The notes beneath the pieces were generated by a model, which made no database searches, was not told the DNA's origin, and was given only the letters and a program-made list of their open reading frames with translations. A stretch of DNA of 64,000 nt from Amyelois transitella (Eukaryota; Arthropoda; Insecta; Lepidoptera; Pyralidae). Shown piece after piece: positions 50,133-61,272 of this stretch; position 1 is the first letter of the stretch, and each line of letters begins with the position of its first letter. The translations under genes and the position numbers were made by a program. The DNA is taken from assembly GCF_032362555.1 (NCBI RefSeq), contig NC_083510.1:8025501-8089500 (forward strand), written 5' to 3'.

Positions 50133-53100
50133 CTAATTTTCTGGCAGTACTTTATAAGGATTAAGAATCCCGTTTGGATCCATCAGGTGTTTCAAATCGC
50201 GCATGAGTTGCAATGCAGACTCGTCTTTACTGTAATGAATGTAGTGGGGCTTTCGGAAACCAACGCCGTGTTCTGCGCTAATGGAACCCTGCACTTTGGC
50301 CACTTCTTCGAAAATGAAGGGTTCTAGAAGAGACGCTGCTTCTTTTGTGTACTCTGGCACTGTGATGTTTATATGGATGTTACCATCACCTGTAAACGGT
50401 AAGTACGAAGTTTGTTATCATTTTCTTTGTGATAATACATGTAACAATTAGTAGAACAATTTAACCAAAGAATTTACCGATATGTCCGTAGCCGCAGACC
50501 ATCACCGCCTTATCTCCCAATTTCTTTCTCAACACAGGCACTAGATCATAGTAGAATTTCTGGGGTATAGACACATCATATTTAAAGACGTAGCCGTTCA
50601 CAAGTCCAGCGCCCGCTATGCTCTCTCGTAAGTTCCATATAGTCTGAAAAAATAATGACTAATTAAAAAAAGAAGAACAGATACCTACTAAAGTGCCTCT
50701 AGGAAAGAACACACGCAATCTATGATTATTCCTATGTTATGGTAAAAATTCTAACAGGTAAGTATCATATCCTTTAGAAGAGTCTTTGATCATTAGAGCG
50801 GAAATGACGTCGATGGGTAATAAGACGAAAGTCCTGCAATGCCGGTCCTGACCTGCATTTTCTTGGGCTCCGAAGAGACAGTTCCATCCAAAATTAGTCC
50901 ACTTTCCATCTCTTTCGTTAAAAACTTTGTAAGTTTCTCTTCATCATGAGCTTCGTTACTGCCATGTGTCTCCACCAGCACATAGAATGGATAATCCGAT
51001 ATGGGATTCCTGAAATGTTTAAGGTTCTCTATTTAGAGCACACTTAAAAAAAAACTTTCATAGCATAGTATCTATACTATACGAGCATACTCTTAAAACA
51101 GGATTTTTAAAGCTGTTCAATGTGCAGAAGGAAGCAAAATGGAAGATGTTTTGCCCAAAAACAGACTCAAACTGAGGAAGAAAGAGCAACTTTGCTAACA
51201 GTATCGCTATGTTAACTCAGAGCGTACTAACTTTTTAAATAATGAGCTATCACGTTTTTAAGCGTTGGTGGAATTATAACCAAATCAAATAAGTATATTT
51301 ACTATACTGTACAAACTTACGGTAAATTTAGATTTTTCGAAGTGTTGCTTATCGCTGCATTGTCTGCCATCTCAAACGCTGATAAGATTTCTCCTAAAGA
51401 TGTTTTAGCACTTCTATATAGTTTCAGTATGTTTTCAAAGTTTTCAACCCCTGTGAAATATACGGTCAAAAAGTCATGATCTGACATGGGAACGCAACTG
51501 CCCTAACAACTACTGTGTTGTGTCGTATTTGAATTTTTTTATAGAGGTATAACGTTTTTATTTTTATTATGTAAACTAAAGAAAATCTCAATGTTGGATT
51601 TTGTAAAAGTAATCAAGGAGTAAATGAATGAAGAAAAGAAATAAAACCTTTTTAAGGTTGGTGTTCCCCAGGGTTCTATACTGGGTCAGAGATTTAAACT
51701 TACCAAATTTCCTTAATTAACATAGCTTAGATTAGCTATATGTATTTAAAAGTCAAATTATTGAGTATCGTCTCACCAAAAAATCCCACTGTTACTGCTT
51801 TGGGCAAAACAGGACAATGTATTGCAACTTTTGTCACAAGTCCCAGTGTACCTTCAGATCCTATAAACAAGTGTTTCAAATGATACCCTGTATTGTCCTT
51901 TTTTAATGTTTTAAGACAGTCAATTATTGTTCCATCGGCTTTCACCTGCAACAAGTAAAAATAATCATAACAAGTTCATAGAAAAAATCAGCCAATGTTA
52001 CATAGATTTCATTCTCAAAATATCTTAAATTTTGACTCTTTAAGTCTTTCACTCTGACTCTTGAATCTTTATCCTTACTGTGGAAGTAGTGTTAAAAACA
52101 AAAACACTAGTACCTCAGCTTTTCTGTTTCTATTAAGGGATGTCATGGTAGCTCTACCAAATTACGTACTCTCAGTTTACACTGTTTATTCACACTGTTA
52201 AATAAATGAACCAACGAAGTGAAATCAATTTAAAATAAAAAAATATTACAGCGCAACAAGGAAGTTATATCAATATAAACATGCTTACGGCTTCCACTCC
52301 TAAAATAGATCCATGCAAGTTGCCATAACGCAACAGACGTAATCCTCCAGCGTTGGTGCTGACATTCCCTCCAATCTGACAGGTGCCTTTAGCTCCTAGG
52401 TCCAATGGCATGATCAGCGAATGTTCGCGAACTACGTTGTCTAGATTCTCCAAGATACAGCCAGCCTCGCAAATCATGGCACCTTAAAAATGTCTCCAAA
52501 CATGCAACAGGCTCACGCTCCCTTGATAGCAAACTTATTCCTGAATTCATTTTACTTAAAGGATCTATACTTGCCTTAAGTTATTACATCATGCCAATAT
52601 TAAAAATATTTTACGTTTAAAACAAATAGATCGACTTGGACTTGTCCTTTACGTAGAGACTAAATAGATTAACCGACTTGGTAGGTATTACATGGATCTC
52701 ACAACTTTTTACGGTAGAAAGACTGAGCTGCGAGACTTGTATTTTTTACAGGATGTTTTTATAGGATTTACAGGTATCTTTCATCCCTGTAAACCTTATA
52801 TTAGAAGTTCTCGTGGAATTTGTGGAAAACCTGTTAATATTCTTTTTAAGGTGGTATTCTTTTGTAGGGGGCGCAAAATTCGGGCAGGCGAATATAAGGC
52901 AGAAAGCTAGTCCTACTACTATTATAAAGGCGAAAGTTTGTATGGATGTATGGATGTTTGTTACTCTTTCACGCAAAAACTACTGAACCGATTACCATGA
53001 AATTTGGTATGTAGGTAGCTGAAGACCCAGAATAACACATAGGGTACTTTTTATCCCAGAGTTCCCGCGGGATTGATAGGGTTTCCATGCGGACGAAGTC

Positions 53101-54580
53101 GCGGGCGGCCTCTAGTAATTAATAGATCAACAAATTACCTGATATATCGTCTATACTGATTACTTTGTTCATCAGCATCAGGTTGACCACGATTTCATCA
53201 AACACTGGCACGGAACCCCCAACCAGGCCAGTGTTGCCTCCTTGAGGACACACCGCCAATTTCCTCTCATTGCAATATGTCAAAATCTTTGATACCTCCT
53301 CCGTCGTTCTCGGCTTCAGTACTACCTGTGATTGTCCTAAAAATGTGATTATAATGAATTCCACTGAACAAACAAATCGCCTTAATAGATATGCTGGAGA
53401 ACGTTTTCTTATTGTTCTGAAGTCCAACAACTTTAATAGACTCGTGTTCGTGACATTAAAAAGCAAGATATGAAAAAGGATACAACTCTATCTCGTCTAA
53501 TCTTTATCGTTCAAAGTCCCTCATTTGTTGTTATGGAGTTTAAAGTTCAGCAGTTGTTGGTTTTAAAGAAGGCCTCTGGCGCAAATGGAATTGTGCTTGC
53601 TATTGAATCACGACGTCCAGGGTTTTATTCCCGGTCATGATAAAACGATCTTTATAAGTTTAAAACTTGCCTTATACTTTAAAAACTTGGTGCTTGCGGT
53701 CTAACCAGGTACCTAATTATTAGTTGATAAAATTAACTGCACCTCGACAATTTTTTATCCAATCAATGTTAAATGGTAGCACATCTGCATCTTCTGTTAA
53801 TACTCTTTCCTCGCCTAACAGGGACTTGAAATGATCCACATCCTTTGTCACAACTTTAGAAAAGTTTTTCCTTCTTACGTTGTACTTTTCCTGTAAAATG
53901 TGTTAAAGGATTTAAAAGACACATAATTAAAACATAATAAGTAGGTATATCTTACCGTAATTAGAGTCTGATAAAAATGTGTCAGTCTATTTTTTATTTC
54001 GGATCCTAGAATACGCTCAAAACTGTGCGGTCTGTAAGGAAGGACTAGGAAGAAACCATTAGTTCTAAACCAACAAAATAATAAATTGTAATAGTAAGTT
54101 CATTCTGATCGCCAATGTAAACATTTTGTGGGTGTGATTAATAACTATGAAATCAAAGTGTGCAACACATATAAGTGGTGGATAAGGAAAAAAAATCTCC
54201 TATATAGGTTTGTCTCCTAGCTTCTCTTTCCACTTATTCAACTTCCTACTTTCAGCTAAATTAACAATTAAGTCGGTTTATAAAATTACAATGAAGTTTG
54301 AATGAGAAATAGGTACTTGCTTAAATTATTTTAATATTAAATCAGCTTTATTGCCAAAACTTGTAATGCAAATAAATGTTAAAGCAAAATTATTACTTTC
54401 ATAGTGTTCAAACCTTTAAGCACCAAGTAGGTATGTACCTATGTACAAGTAGATAAGAATACATACTATCTAAACCAAGGTACTTACAGAAGATAATTGC
54501 GGCAATGCTTGCGACGCATATTTTGCTTGCCCAGTGTTGTTCCTAAAAGTAGTCACTATCAATTTCATTGGATTTATCAT
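50133..54580 (-). CDS. D2hgdh: D-2-hydroxyglutarate dehydrogenase, mitochondrial, copy A
   Basis: Nine exons: 54580-54488, 53890-53743, 53336-53139, 52482-52289, 51945-51777, 51450-51321, 51009-50853, 50643-50478 and 50389-50133, giving 503 residues (human 521). The family oxidises D-2-hydroxyglutarate to 2-oxoglutarate with FAD, passing electrons to ETF in mitochondria. The first exon ([15 protein letters not shown]) is basic and presequence-like. The FAD-binding half has [14 protein letters not shown] at 111-124, [20 protein letters not shown] and FIGSEGTLG. In the C-terminal half, Arg369, Lys384, His417, His424, Asn426, Glu458 and His459 line up with human Arg386, Lys401, His434, His441, Asn443, Glu475 and His476 (substrate, metal and catalytic residues). 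Human Thr390 is Ala373. This is the copy that looks like a working D2HGDH. Confidence 0.94.
52911..53115 (+). mobile_element. Non-autonomous Helitron in D2hgdh copy A intron 3
   Basis: It starts TCCTACTACTATTATAAAGG, contains AAAACTACTGAACCGATTAC and TACTTTTTATCCCAGAGTTC, and ends TGCGGACGAAGTCGCGGGCG, GCCTCTAG (CTAG at 53112-53115), T. The ends are Lep1-related. The insertion comes within 24 bp of the exon 3 donor. The bases just before it also end in CTAG, so an older Helitron end may lie there. Confidence 0.75.
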
Positions 54581-55046
54581 TTTGAAAATATACTATCGTA
54601 AATAGCGCAGCATTTAAAGTTACAAACACACATAGCAAACGCTGTTTCGCTACTGACTGCGTAGAAATTCCGAGTCATGGATTACGTAACATTTATCATA
54701 CCAATGCTGTAGGTTCACTAGAAACGATTTGGAAGATAACCGATTGGTGCGATCTCCTCGCTTTTTTATATCTTCCTTAGTGTGATTCCAGCATTTTTCT
54801 AAAAATAGGTTCTTTGAAAAATGCAGTAACAACATAAATTTTTATATTTACAAACAATTGAACATTAGGTAATTTAAAGGGGAAAGAAAATAGTAGATAT
54901 ATCTTTGCTAATTTCTTAACGCAAACTTTTCATTTATCTATGTCCATATCATGAGATGAGAGTATGTAGAAAATAGCTGATCTATCGAAGGGATGGGGAA
55001 TATAGGTACCACACGAATCAAACATATCAATAGGTAAAGGTTTGCA

Positions 55047-55052
55047 TTTAAT
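55047..55052 (-). terminator. Candidate poly(A) signal of D2hgdh copy B (ATTAAA)
   Basis: ATTAAA on the minus strand, about 30 bases past the copy B stop and about 470 bases before the copy A start codon. Confidence 0.45.
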
Positions 55053-55079
55053 AGTTAGAACCATATTTTTAAACAATAT

Positions 55080-58000
55080 CTAATGTTCCGGTAACACTTT
55101 GTATGGGTTTAAAATTCCATTTGGATCCATCAGCTGCTTTAATACCTTCATGAGTTCTATGGCCGACTGGTCCTTACTAAAGTGCATGTAGTGCGGTTTC
55201 TTCAAGCCCATCCCGTGCTCGGCGCTCACGGATCCTTGCCGTTTAGCGACCTCTTCGAAGATAAATGGCTCCACGATATCAGTCACTTCTTGGCTGTATT
55301 TTGGAGTAACTATATTGATGTGCACGTTGCCGTCTCCTGTCATGTATGAGGAAACATGAATATTAGGAAACCTCATTCCTCTTTTTACCTATGCTTATAC
55401 GAGTATCGCTTACTCATTTGATTATGATATTGATATCTTGAATATTAAAAAGTTGCTTATTTTTATATCAGTTATGACCAAATATTTTTGAAAGCAGACT
55501 CTATAGCCAATTGTTAGGAACTAAGAACATTTATATGGTTGTTAACTATATAGCTACCTGCTTATGTATAATTCATTTAAATTAACCTACCTATATGACC
55601 AAAGCCGCTAACCCTCAGAACTTTATCGCCCAGTCTCTTGCGCAGAATTGGCACGAGCTCGTAATAATGTTTGTGAGGTAATGACACATCGTACGCGTAA
55701 AGATAACTGTTGTTCATGTCCGCAGCTGGTACACTCTCGCGGAAACTCCAGATGTGCTGCAAGCAAATTATAACAGGTAGGTACATGATGCGTAGATATG
55801 AGTAACTTTATGATATTGTGCGTGATAGCAACAACCTGATTAAAATAATATGCTTTAAAATTAGAGCTATTTCAGTTCAAGATATCATCGCAGCAGAAGA
55901 GGTAGGTAATACTTAATGGACAAATACAACGAAAGTGAAGTCAAGGTAATAAAAATAAGGTTTTTCGGCTGACAGTACCTACCTGCATCTTTTTCGTTTC
56001 CGATGTTACAGTTCCGTCTAGGATTAACCCGCTCTCCATTTCCTTCTTTAGAAACATACTAAGTTTCTCCTCGTCATGAGCTTCGTTGCTCCCGTGAGTT
56101 TCAATTATCACGTAATACGGATATTCGGGTATAGGTAACCTATAAATATTAATATTCATTTTAAAGTACCTTATTTAAGTATACTTATATCTGCTTTGAT
56201 ACTTAAAATAAAACATTGGTAGTACCAATGCCAAAAAATTTTCTAATGACATCTAAGTAATATTTGGATACTCTTTATAGAAGTGGAAGGTACCTACAAC
56301 TGGTCGCGAACAAACACGCAACTTATTAAACTATTTGTCCTCGAGGATTCCCACATGGATTATGATTTACCTACTTGGTCCAAGTATTTCGTTTACATTA
56401 CCTTCGGTTTAAGTACTTCGCAGAGCCATTAATGGCTTCATGGTCGCTCATTTCAAACGCCGATATAATCTCTCCGAGCGAAGCTTTAGCATTTTTGTAC
56501 AGGTTCAGGACATCATCAAAACTATTTACGCCTATAAGTAAAAAATGATTTTAAAAAATAATAACCAGACTCATATTCATGAGGTCGGTTATTATTTTTA
56601 CGTTATTGCGTAGCTATAATACTTACCAAACAAACCAATGGTAACAGCTTTAGGCATAGAAGGGCAGTGAATTGCTACTTTAGTGACTACACCTAAAGTA
56701 CCCTCAGACCCTATGAATAAGTGCTTCAAGTGATACCCCGTGTTATCCTTTTTCAATGATTTGAGACAATCTACGATAGATCCGTCGGCTTTTACCTGCA
56801 AAAAAGCAAATCCAGTACAAATATTTGTACGCGGTTGTTTTGGAAGTCAAAAGCCAAATCTTCAGATTTAAAGATGAAAATCAAATCAAATACCTTTAAC
56901 AATTTACTCATATGGATAGTTCATAGTTTTTAGTGCAAAAAGTAAGTACATACAGCTTCTAGCCCCAACACAGATCCGTGCAAATTCCCGTATCGCACTA
57001 GTCTTAAGCCCCCAGCGTTCGTGCTGACATTTCCACCGATATGGCAGGTGCCTTTAGCTCCCAGGTCCAGTGGCATGATCAGCCCTTGGTCACGTACGAA
57101 ATTGTCCAATGTCTCCAAAATGCACCCAGCCTCGCATACCAGAGCACCTTTATGATAAAATCTCTAATAATTAATAATTCAGCCCTTGCAACAAAATCAG
57201 GTTGATGTAAGTCATTAATCAGACAAAGTGCAATTCGAGCTATCTGGTAGGTAAGTTTTGCCTTTAAATTGCATGGAATGATATGCAATACAATCCAAAC
57301 AGTTGATGCTAAAGTCCTTACGAAATATGAAGAAAAAAGTGCGGTGAAAAGCGACCTTTGGGCAACGTGTTAAAAGAGCTGAACACACGCTAAGATAAAT
57401 GTATAAAAAAGATACGGAGATTATACCTAATAAATAAACTTAAATACCAACCAGAAATATCATCTAAACTTAAAATCTTGTTCAAATTCGTCATGTTAAG
57501 GATAATTTCGTCGAAAACTGGCACCGACCCACCCACCACGCTCGTGTTACCGCCTTGCGGACATACTGCGAGTCGTTTTTCATTGCAGTATGACAATATC
57601 TGGGACACTTCATGCACGCTTGACGGTTTTAGGACCACCTTTGATTGACCTACGAGCAGAAGAACTTTCAGAACTACAAACATGGACAATACGTAGATCA
57701 CTATTTTACAACATAATGCTGTGACATAATTGCACATTCATACGAAGCAAGCAGAAGATTCATAAATTAGGTACCAAGCATTTGCGGGATAGCATAGCAT
57801 CGTCTCAAAACCTTCAGATTATATATAAATCTGTTCTAAAGGTCCCATGACACTCAAGAACTTAGATAGTTTTGTGTAGGCATACCTCTACAATTTTTTA
57901 CCCAATCTATATTGTAAGGCAGCAGATCCGATTCGTTGGTTATAACCCTGTTTTCATCTAGTATGGATTTAAAATAATTTAAATCGATATCTTGTACTCT

Positions 58001-58443
58001 TGCATAGTTTTTTCTTACTAATTTATATTTTTCCTGAAATAAGTTTACTGTTGAGATTTAAACTTTTGTAAGGTAGTAAAAAAAAATGAGATTTTGTATT
58101 CCGATATAGTGGTATCGGTATACAAAATCTCAATTTTTTCTTCAAATTTTTTGTGTATTATTTAATGGCTCTAAATGTGTAGGTACACACGTCTTAAGAT
58201 ATACCTGGGCCACATCCTATACACCAATCAAGGCGAGGTGGCACAACTTTCTTCTGAGCATATTGTACCTAAGTCAACAACACAATACATCGATATAGGA
58301 CACAAGTTGTAAGTTAATAACTTATCTAATAATGGTTTAATATTCACCGAAGATAATTGCGGTAGAACCTGGGTTGCACATCTGTATTGGTCATACGAGT
58401 GAAACGGTACACTTCTCAATATTAACTTTACCGACTTAAACAT
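55080..58443 (-). CDS. D-2-hydroxyglutarate dehydrogenase-like protein, copy B (diverged paralogue)
   Basis: Nine exons: 58443-58348, 58033-57886, 57649-57452, 57147-56954, 56795-56627, 56531-56402, 56139-55983, 55756-55591 and 55336-55080, giving 504 residues. Exons 2-9 have the same lengths and phases as copy A, so this is a tandem duplicate. The N-terminus [20 protein letters not shown] is also presequence-like, and both first exons end LPQLSS. The FAD-binding segments are kept, except that the conserved Gly of GGNTG is Ser118 (GGNTSVVGG). The metal and catalytic residues His418, His425, Asn427, Glu459 and His460 are kept. The substrate lysine (human Lys401, copy A Lys384) is Ala385 in SYLYAYD, and human Thr390 is Pro374, as in some yeast D-lactate dehydrogenases. 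All nine exons are open, so it is likely expressed, with altered activity. The intron 3 donor is GTTGGT, weaker than usual. Confidence 0.9.
58081..58139. repeat. Foldback hairpin, about 26-bp arms
   Basis: The left arm (58081-58106) holds TGAGATTTTGTATTCCGATA. The right arm (58113-58139) is its complement, TATCGGTATACAAAATCTCA, with one mismatch and one extra base, around a 6-base loop. It is in copy B intron 1. It may be a tiny foldback or MITE remnant. Confidence 0.85.
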
Positions 58444-59122
58444 TTCTCGAGTATAAGTTTACAAGAGAAATAAGTAAACGCACAAAAAATACTTATGCTC
58501 ACAAATTTAAATGGTATGAATGTGATTTATGTTGGTATATACCTATTTAGTTATATTTATATTATGCTTAATTTCTCGTTATTATCTTATCACTTTATTA
58601 CTGTTTAATAAACATGCCTTATCGTTATGTGCCTACTCATAAATCGGAATAATATACTTACTACAATATATAATATTACTGCGATTTCTATGGTTCTTCT
58701 TAAAAAAAATATGTTGTTTGTACAATTTTTTCTAAAATGTGTATAAAATCGACTAGTAATGAATTGTGGATTAATAAGTGTACTAGACAATGTTACATTA
58801 GAAAAACAGATTCAGTGACAAAAAAGGAAGAAGTAAAGCACCCACAGTTTTTACCTGACCAATATACGCTAAATATTATTTAATGGGGACTTGACATTGA
58901 AGAGCTCATGAAGATGTTTGGTTGCCATTTGGTCGCCAAGCCAAGCCACAACGAAGAAAAGGAAAATGTATGAGCTCGCAAAAAAAAAATTGTCAATGGT
59001 CGTCAATGTCAAAAAGTGAAAATAGGAATATTTCGTAGTTTTGTTGATTGACTCGTGCTTCCGTTGATTTCGTGCTTGTTGAAATTAAAATCCACGTGTT
59101 TTAGCATTGAAATTGGTGCACA
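58444..59122. promoter_or_regulatory. Shared promoter region between D2hgdh copy B and BRX1
   Basis: About 680 bp lie between the minus-strand ATG at 58443 and the plus-strand ATG at 59123. I see no ORF, no obvious repeat and no confident TATA box. Confidence 0.5.
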
Positions 59123-61224
59123 ATGGTTAAGATTAAAAGCCGAGAAGGTAAAAAGAAAAAGTCAATTCAACTAGAAGAAAAAAAAACTGATGAAAATGTA
59201 GTCATTTTACCACCAGTTAGGAACTCTGATGACCCTACACCTAAACAGGTACGTAACGTAATATTCAGTTTTAGTGCAATAAATACTACATTGTTGTAGC
59301 ATATTACGTCGTTTTGTGACTAGAAAATGTTTCGAACAGTTCAATCTGTTAATTTTAATTATCCATCAGAACTAACCTAAAAAGATTTTCTAACCAATGT
59401 TTCAGGTAAAATGGATAAACAGACAAAGAGTTCTTGTATTTGCTGCTCGTGGTATTAACCATCGACATCGGCACCTTATGGAGGATATAAAAAAACTTAT
59501 GCCTCACCACAAAACCGAATCAAAAATGGAAAGAAGCAAGAACTTGTATGTTGTTAACGAAATCAGCGAAATGAAAAACTGCAACAAATGCATTTTATTT
59601 GAAGGAAGGAAAATGAGAGATTTGTATCTCTGGATGTCCAATATTCCTAACGGCCCTAGTGTAAAATTTTTAGTAGAGAACAGTAAGCATATTTTTGTAA
59701 ACTTAGTTTTATATTTTTCATAACAATGAAATTTCTACCATAATAATTTTATAACATCATTATTTTCACAAGAATGTTACTTAAAAATTAAACTTCATTT
59801 CAGTTTACACTATGGGTGAACTGAAAATGACTGGCAACTGCTTGCGAGGGTCAAGACCTTTATTATCATTTGACCCGCAGTTTGCTAAAGACGCCCACTA
59901 TGTTCTGCTGAAGGAATTACTGACTCAGATATTTGGAGTCCCTTACCACCATCCCAAGAGCCAGCCATTTTTCGATCACATCTACACTTTCATGATCTTA
60001 GATAACAGAATATGGTTCAGGAATTACCAAATTCTGTCTGAGGATGGTGCTTTAGCTGAAATTGGACCAAGATTTGTGCTTAATCCGGTGAGATTTTTTT
60101 AAGTTGTCTTATTGAATCTTTTCCTATTGAATGATGACCCTGAATAATATCAAAATTTTTATCTGGAGAGATGCGACATACTACACACTATGTAACTTAT
60201 ATTCAGGTTTTATGGGTAACAAGTGTAATGACTCTGGACTCTGACCAGAAAGTGGGTTTCCATAAAAGTAAAACTTTTACTTTATGTCAGTTTATTTCTT
60301 ACCTACATCTTTGACCGAACTATAGTTTGACACAACTGATCAATTGGACTTTTCACACACATAAAATCACGTCTTTATCCCCGGGTACAGGGTAGGCAGA
60401 GTCAACACTCTCATAGAAGTCTTTCACATTCAGCTTATAATGAATTATTTTAGGTTAAAATATTTTCCGGATCATTTGGTGGAACAACACTGTGGGAAAA
60501 CCCGAAGTACATCAGCCCGGCGAAACTTCGGCAAGCATTCTCCAAGAAAGCTGCAAACAAGTATGAGAGGAGAGTTGAAAAGAAGGCAGTGTATGAGGCC
60601 ACTAAACCAGAAACTGGTTACCCAGACATAGAGGGAGCGGACTTCTTTAGAGGAGATCCTTTGGAGAAAGCTGAAGAAGTTCTTATTAAAGGTAAGAACT
60701 AAAGACATCATGTTTTTCTGAACTCGATTTTTGTGGCATTCCCACGAGAAATGGAAAAGTTTTACCTGCAGACAAAAGCTGTGTATAATTAGATGCATTA
60801 GCAATAGTAAAAAGGAGGTCTTAAATTTTCAAGAGAGCTGAAACATTTATTACCCATGTTTGAACTCTCAGTGAGAATTATTAAAAAAATATTTCTTTCA
60901 TTTCAACAATTTCACCAGTTCATTTATAGATTTTTCAGTTCTATCAATTTACAGGTGAAATCATTGATTAAAATGCTGTTATTGAGTCCTTAAATGGATT
61001 TAGTTTTTGAAATCACATATTTTTTTGCAGAAGAAATTAAAGAGGAATCAATGGAAGAGGATGAAGAAGAAACTGAAATACCAGCAAAGAAGCCAGTATT
61101 CACCATGAAGAAATCTAAAAGTAGGCCTGACATGGCGATCCGTCGGAAACAGCTCAAAGCTAAAAGCAAAGCAATCTCTGACCAAATCAAGAAGAGAAAG
61201 CAGCTTAAAAAGAAGAAAACATAA
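59123..61224 (+). CDS. BRIX1: Ribosome biogenesis protein BRX1 homologue
   Basis: Five exons in phase: 59123-59248, 59406-59682, 59804-60087, 60454-60691 and 61031-61224, giving 372 residues. BRX1 is a nucleolar Brix-domain factor needed for 60S subunit (27S pre-rRNA) maturation. A Lys-rich N-terminus (KSREGKKKKS) leads into the Brix domain at about 45-240, with NRQRVLVFAARGINHRHRHL, EMKNCNKCILFEGRKM, ELKMTGNCLRGSRPLLSFDP, HHPKSQPFFDHIYTFMILDN, RIWFRNYQI, EIGPRFVLNP and IFSGSFGGTTLWENPKY, all close to human BRIX1. The tail is acidic (EESMEEDEEETE) then strongly basic (KKRKQLKKKKT), as expected for an rRNA-associated protein. The start context is good (A at -3, G at +4). Confidence 0.97.
60355..60440 (+). 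repeat. Family 1 repeat fragment in BRX1 intron 3
   Basis: ACATAAAATCACGTCTTTAT, then GTAGGCAGAGTCAACACTC and CACATTCAGCTTATAATG. The repeat ends about 15 bp before the exon 4 acceptor, so it may supply the branch-point region. Confidence 0.55.
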
Positions 61225-61235
61225 TACTGTGCAAA

Positions 61236-61241
61236 AATAAA
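61236..61241 (+). terminator. Poly(A) signal of BRX1 (AATAAA)
   Basis: Twelve bases after the BRX1 stop codon, giving a very short 3' UTR. Confidence 0.75.
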
Positions 61242-61266
61242 ACATATTTTTTCCACACAAAATATT

Positions 61267-61272
61267 TTTATT
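61267..61272 (-). terminator. Candidate distal poly(A) signal of the SLC44-like gene
   Basis: AATAAA on the minus strand. Cleavage 15-25 bases further along would fall inside the BRX1 3' end, so the two convergent transcripts would just overlap. Confidence 0.35.

Noticed and set aside
55080-58443. Copy B of D2hgdh as a pseudogene
   Set aside because: All nine exons are open, splice sites are present (one weak) and the metal-site residues are kept, so divergence with function is more likely than decay.
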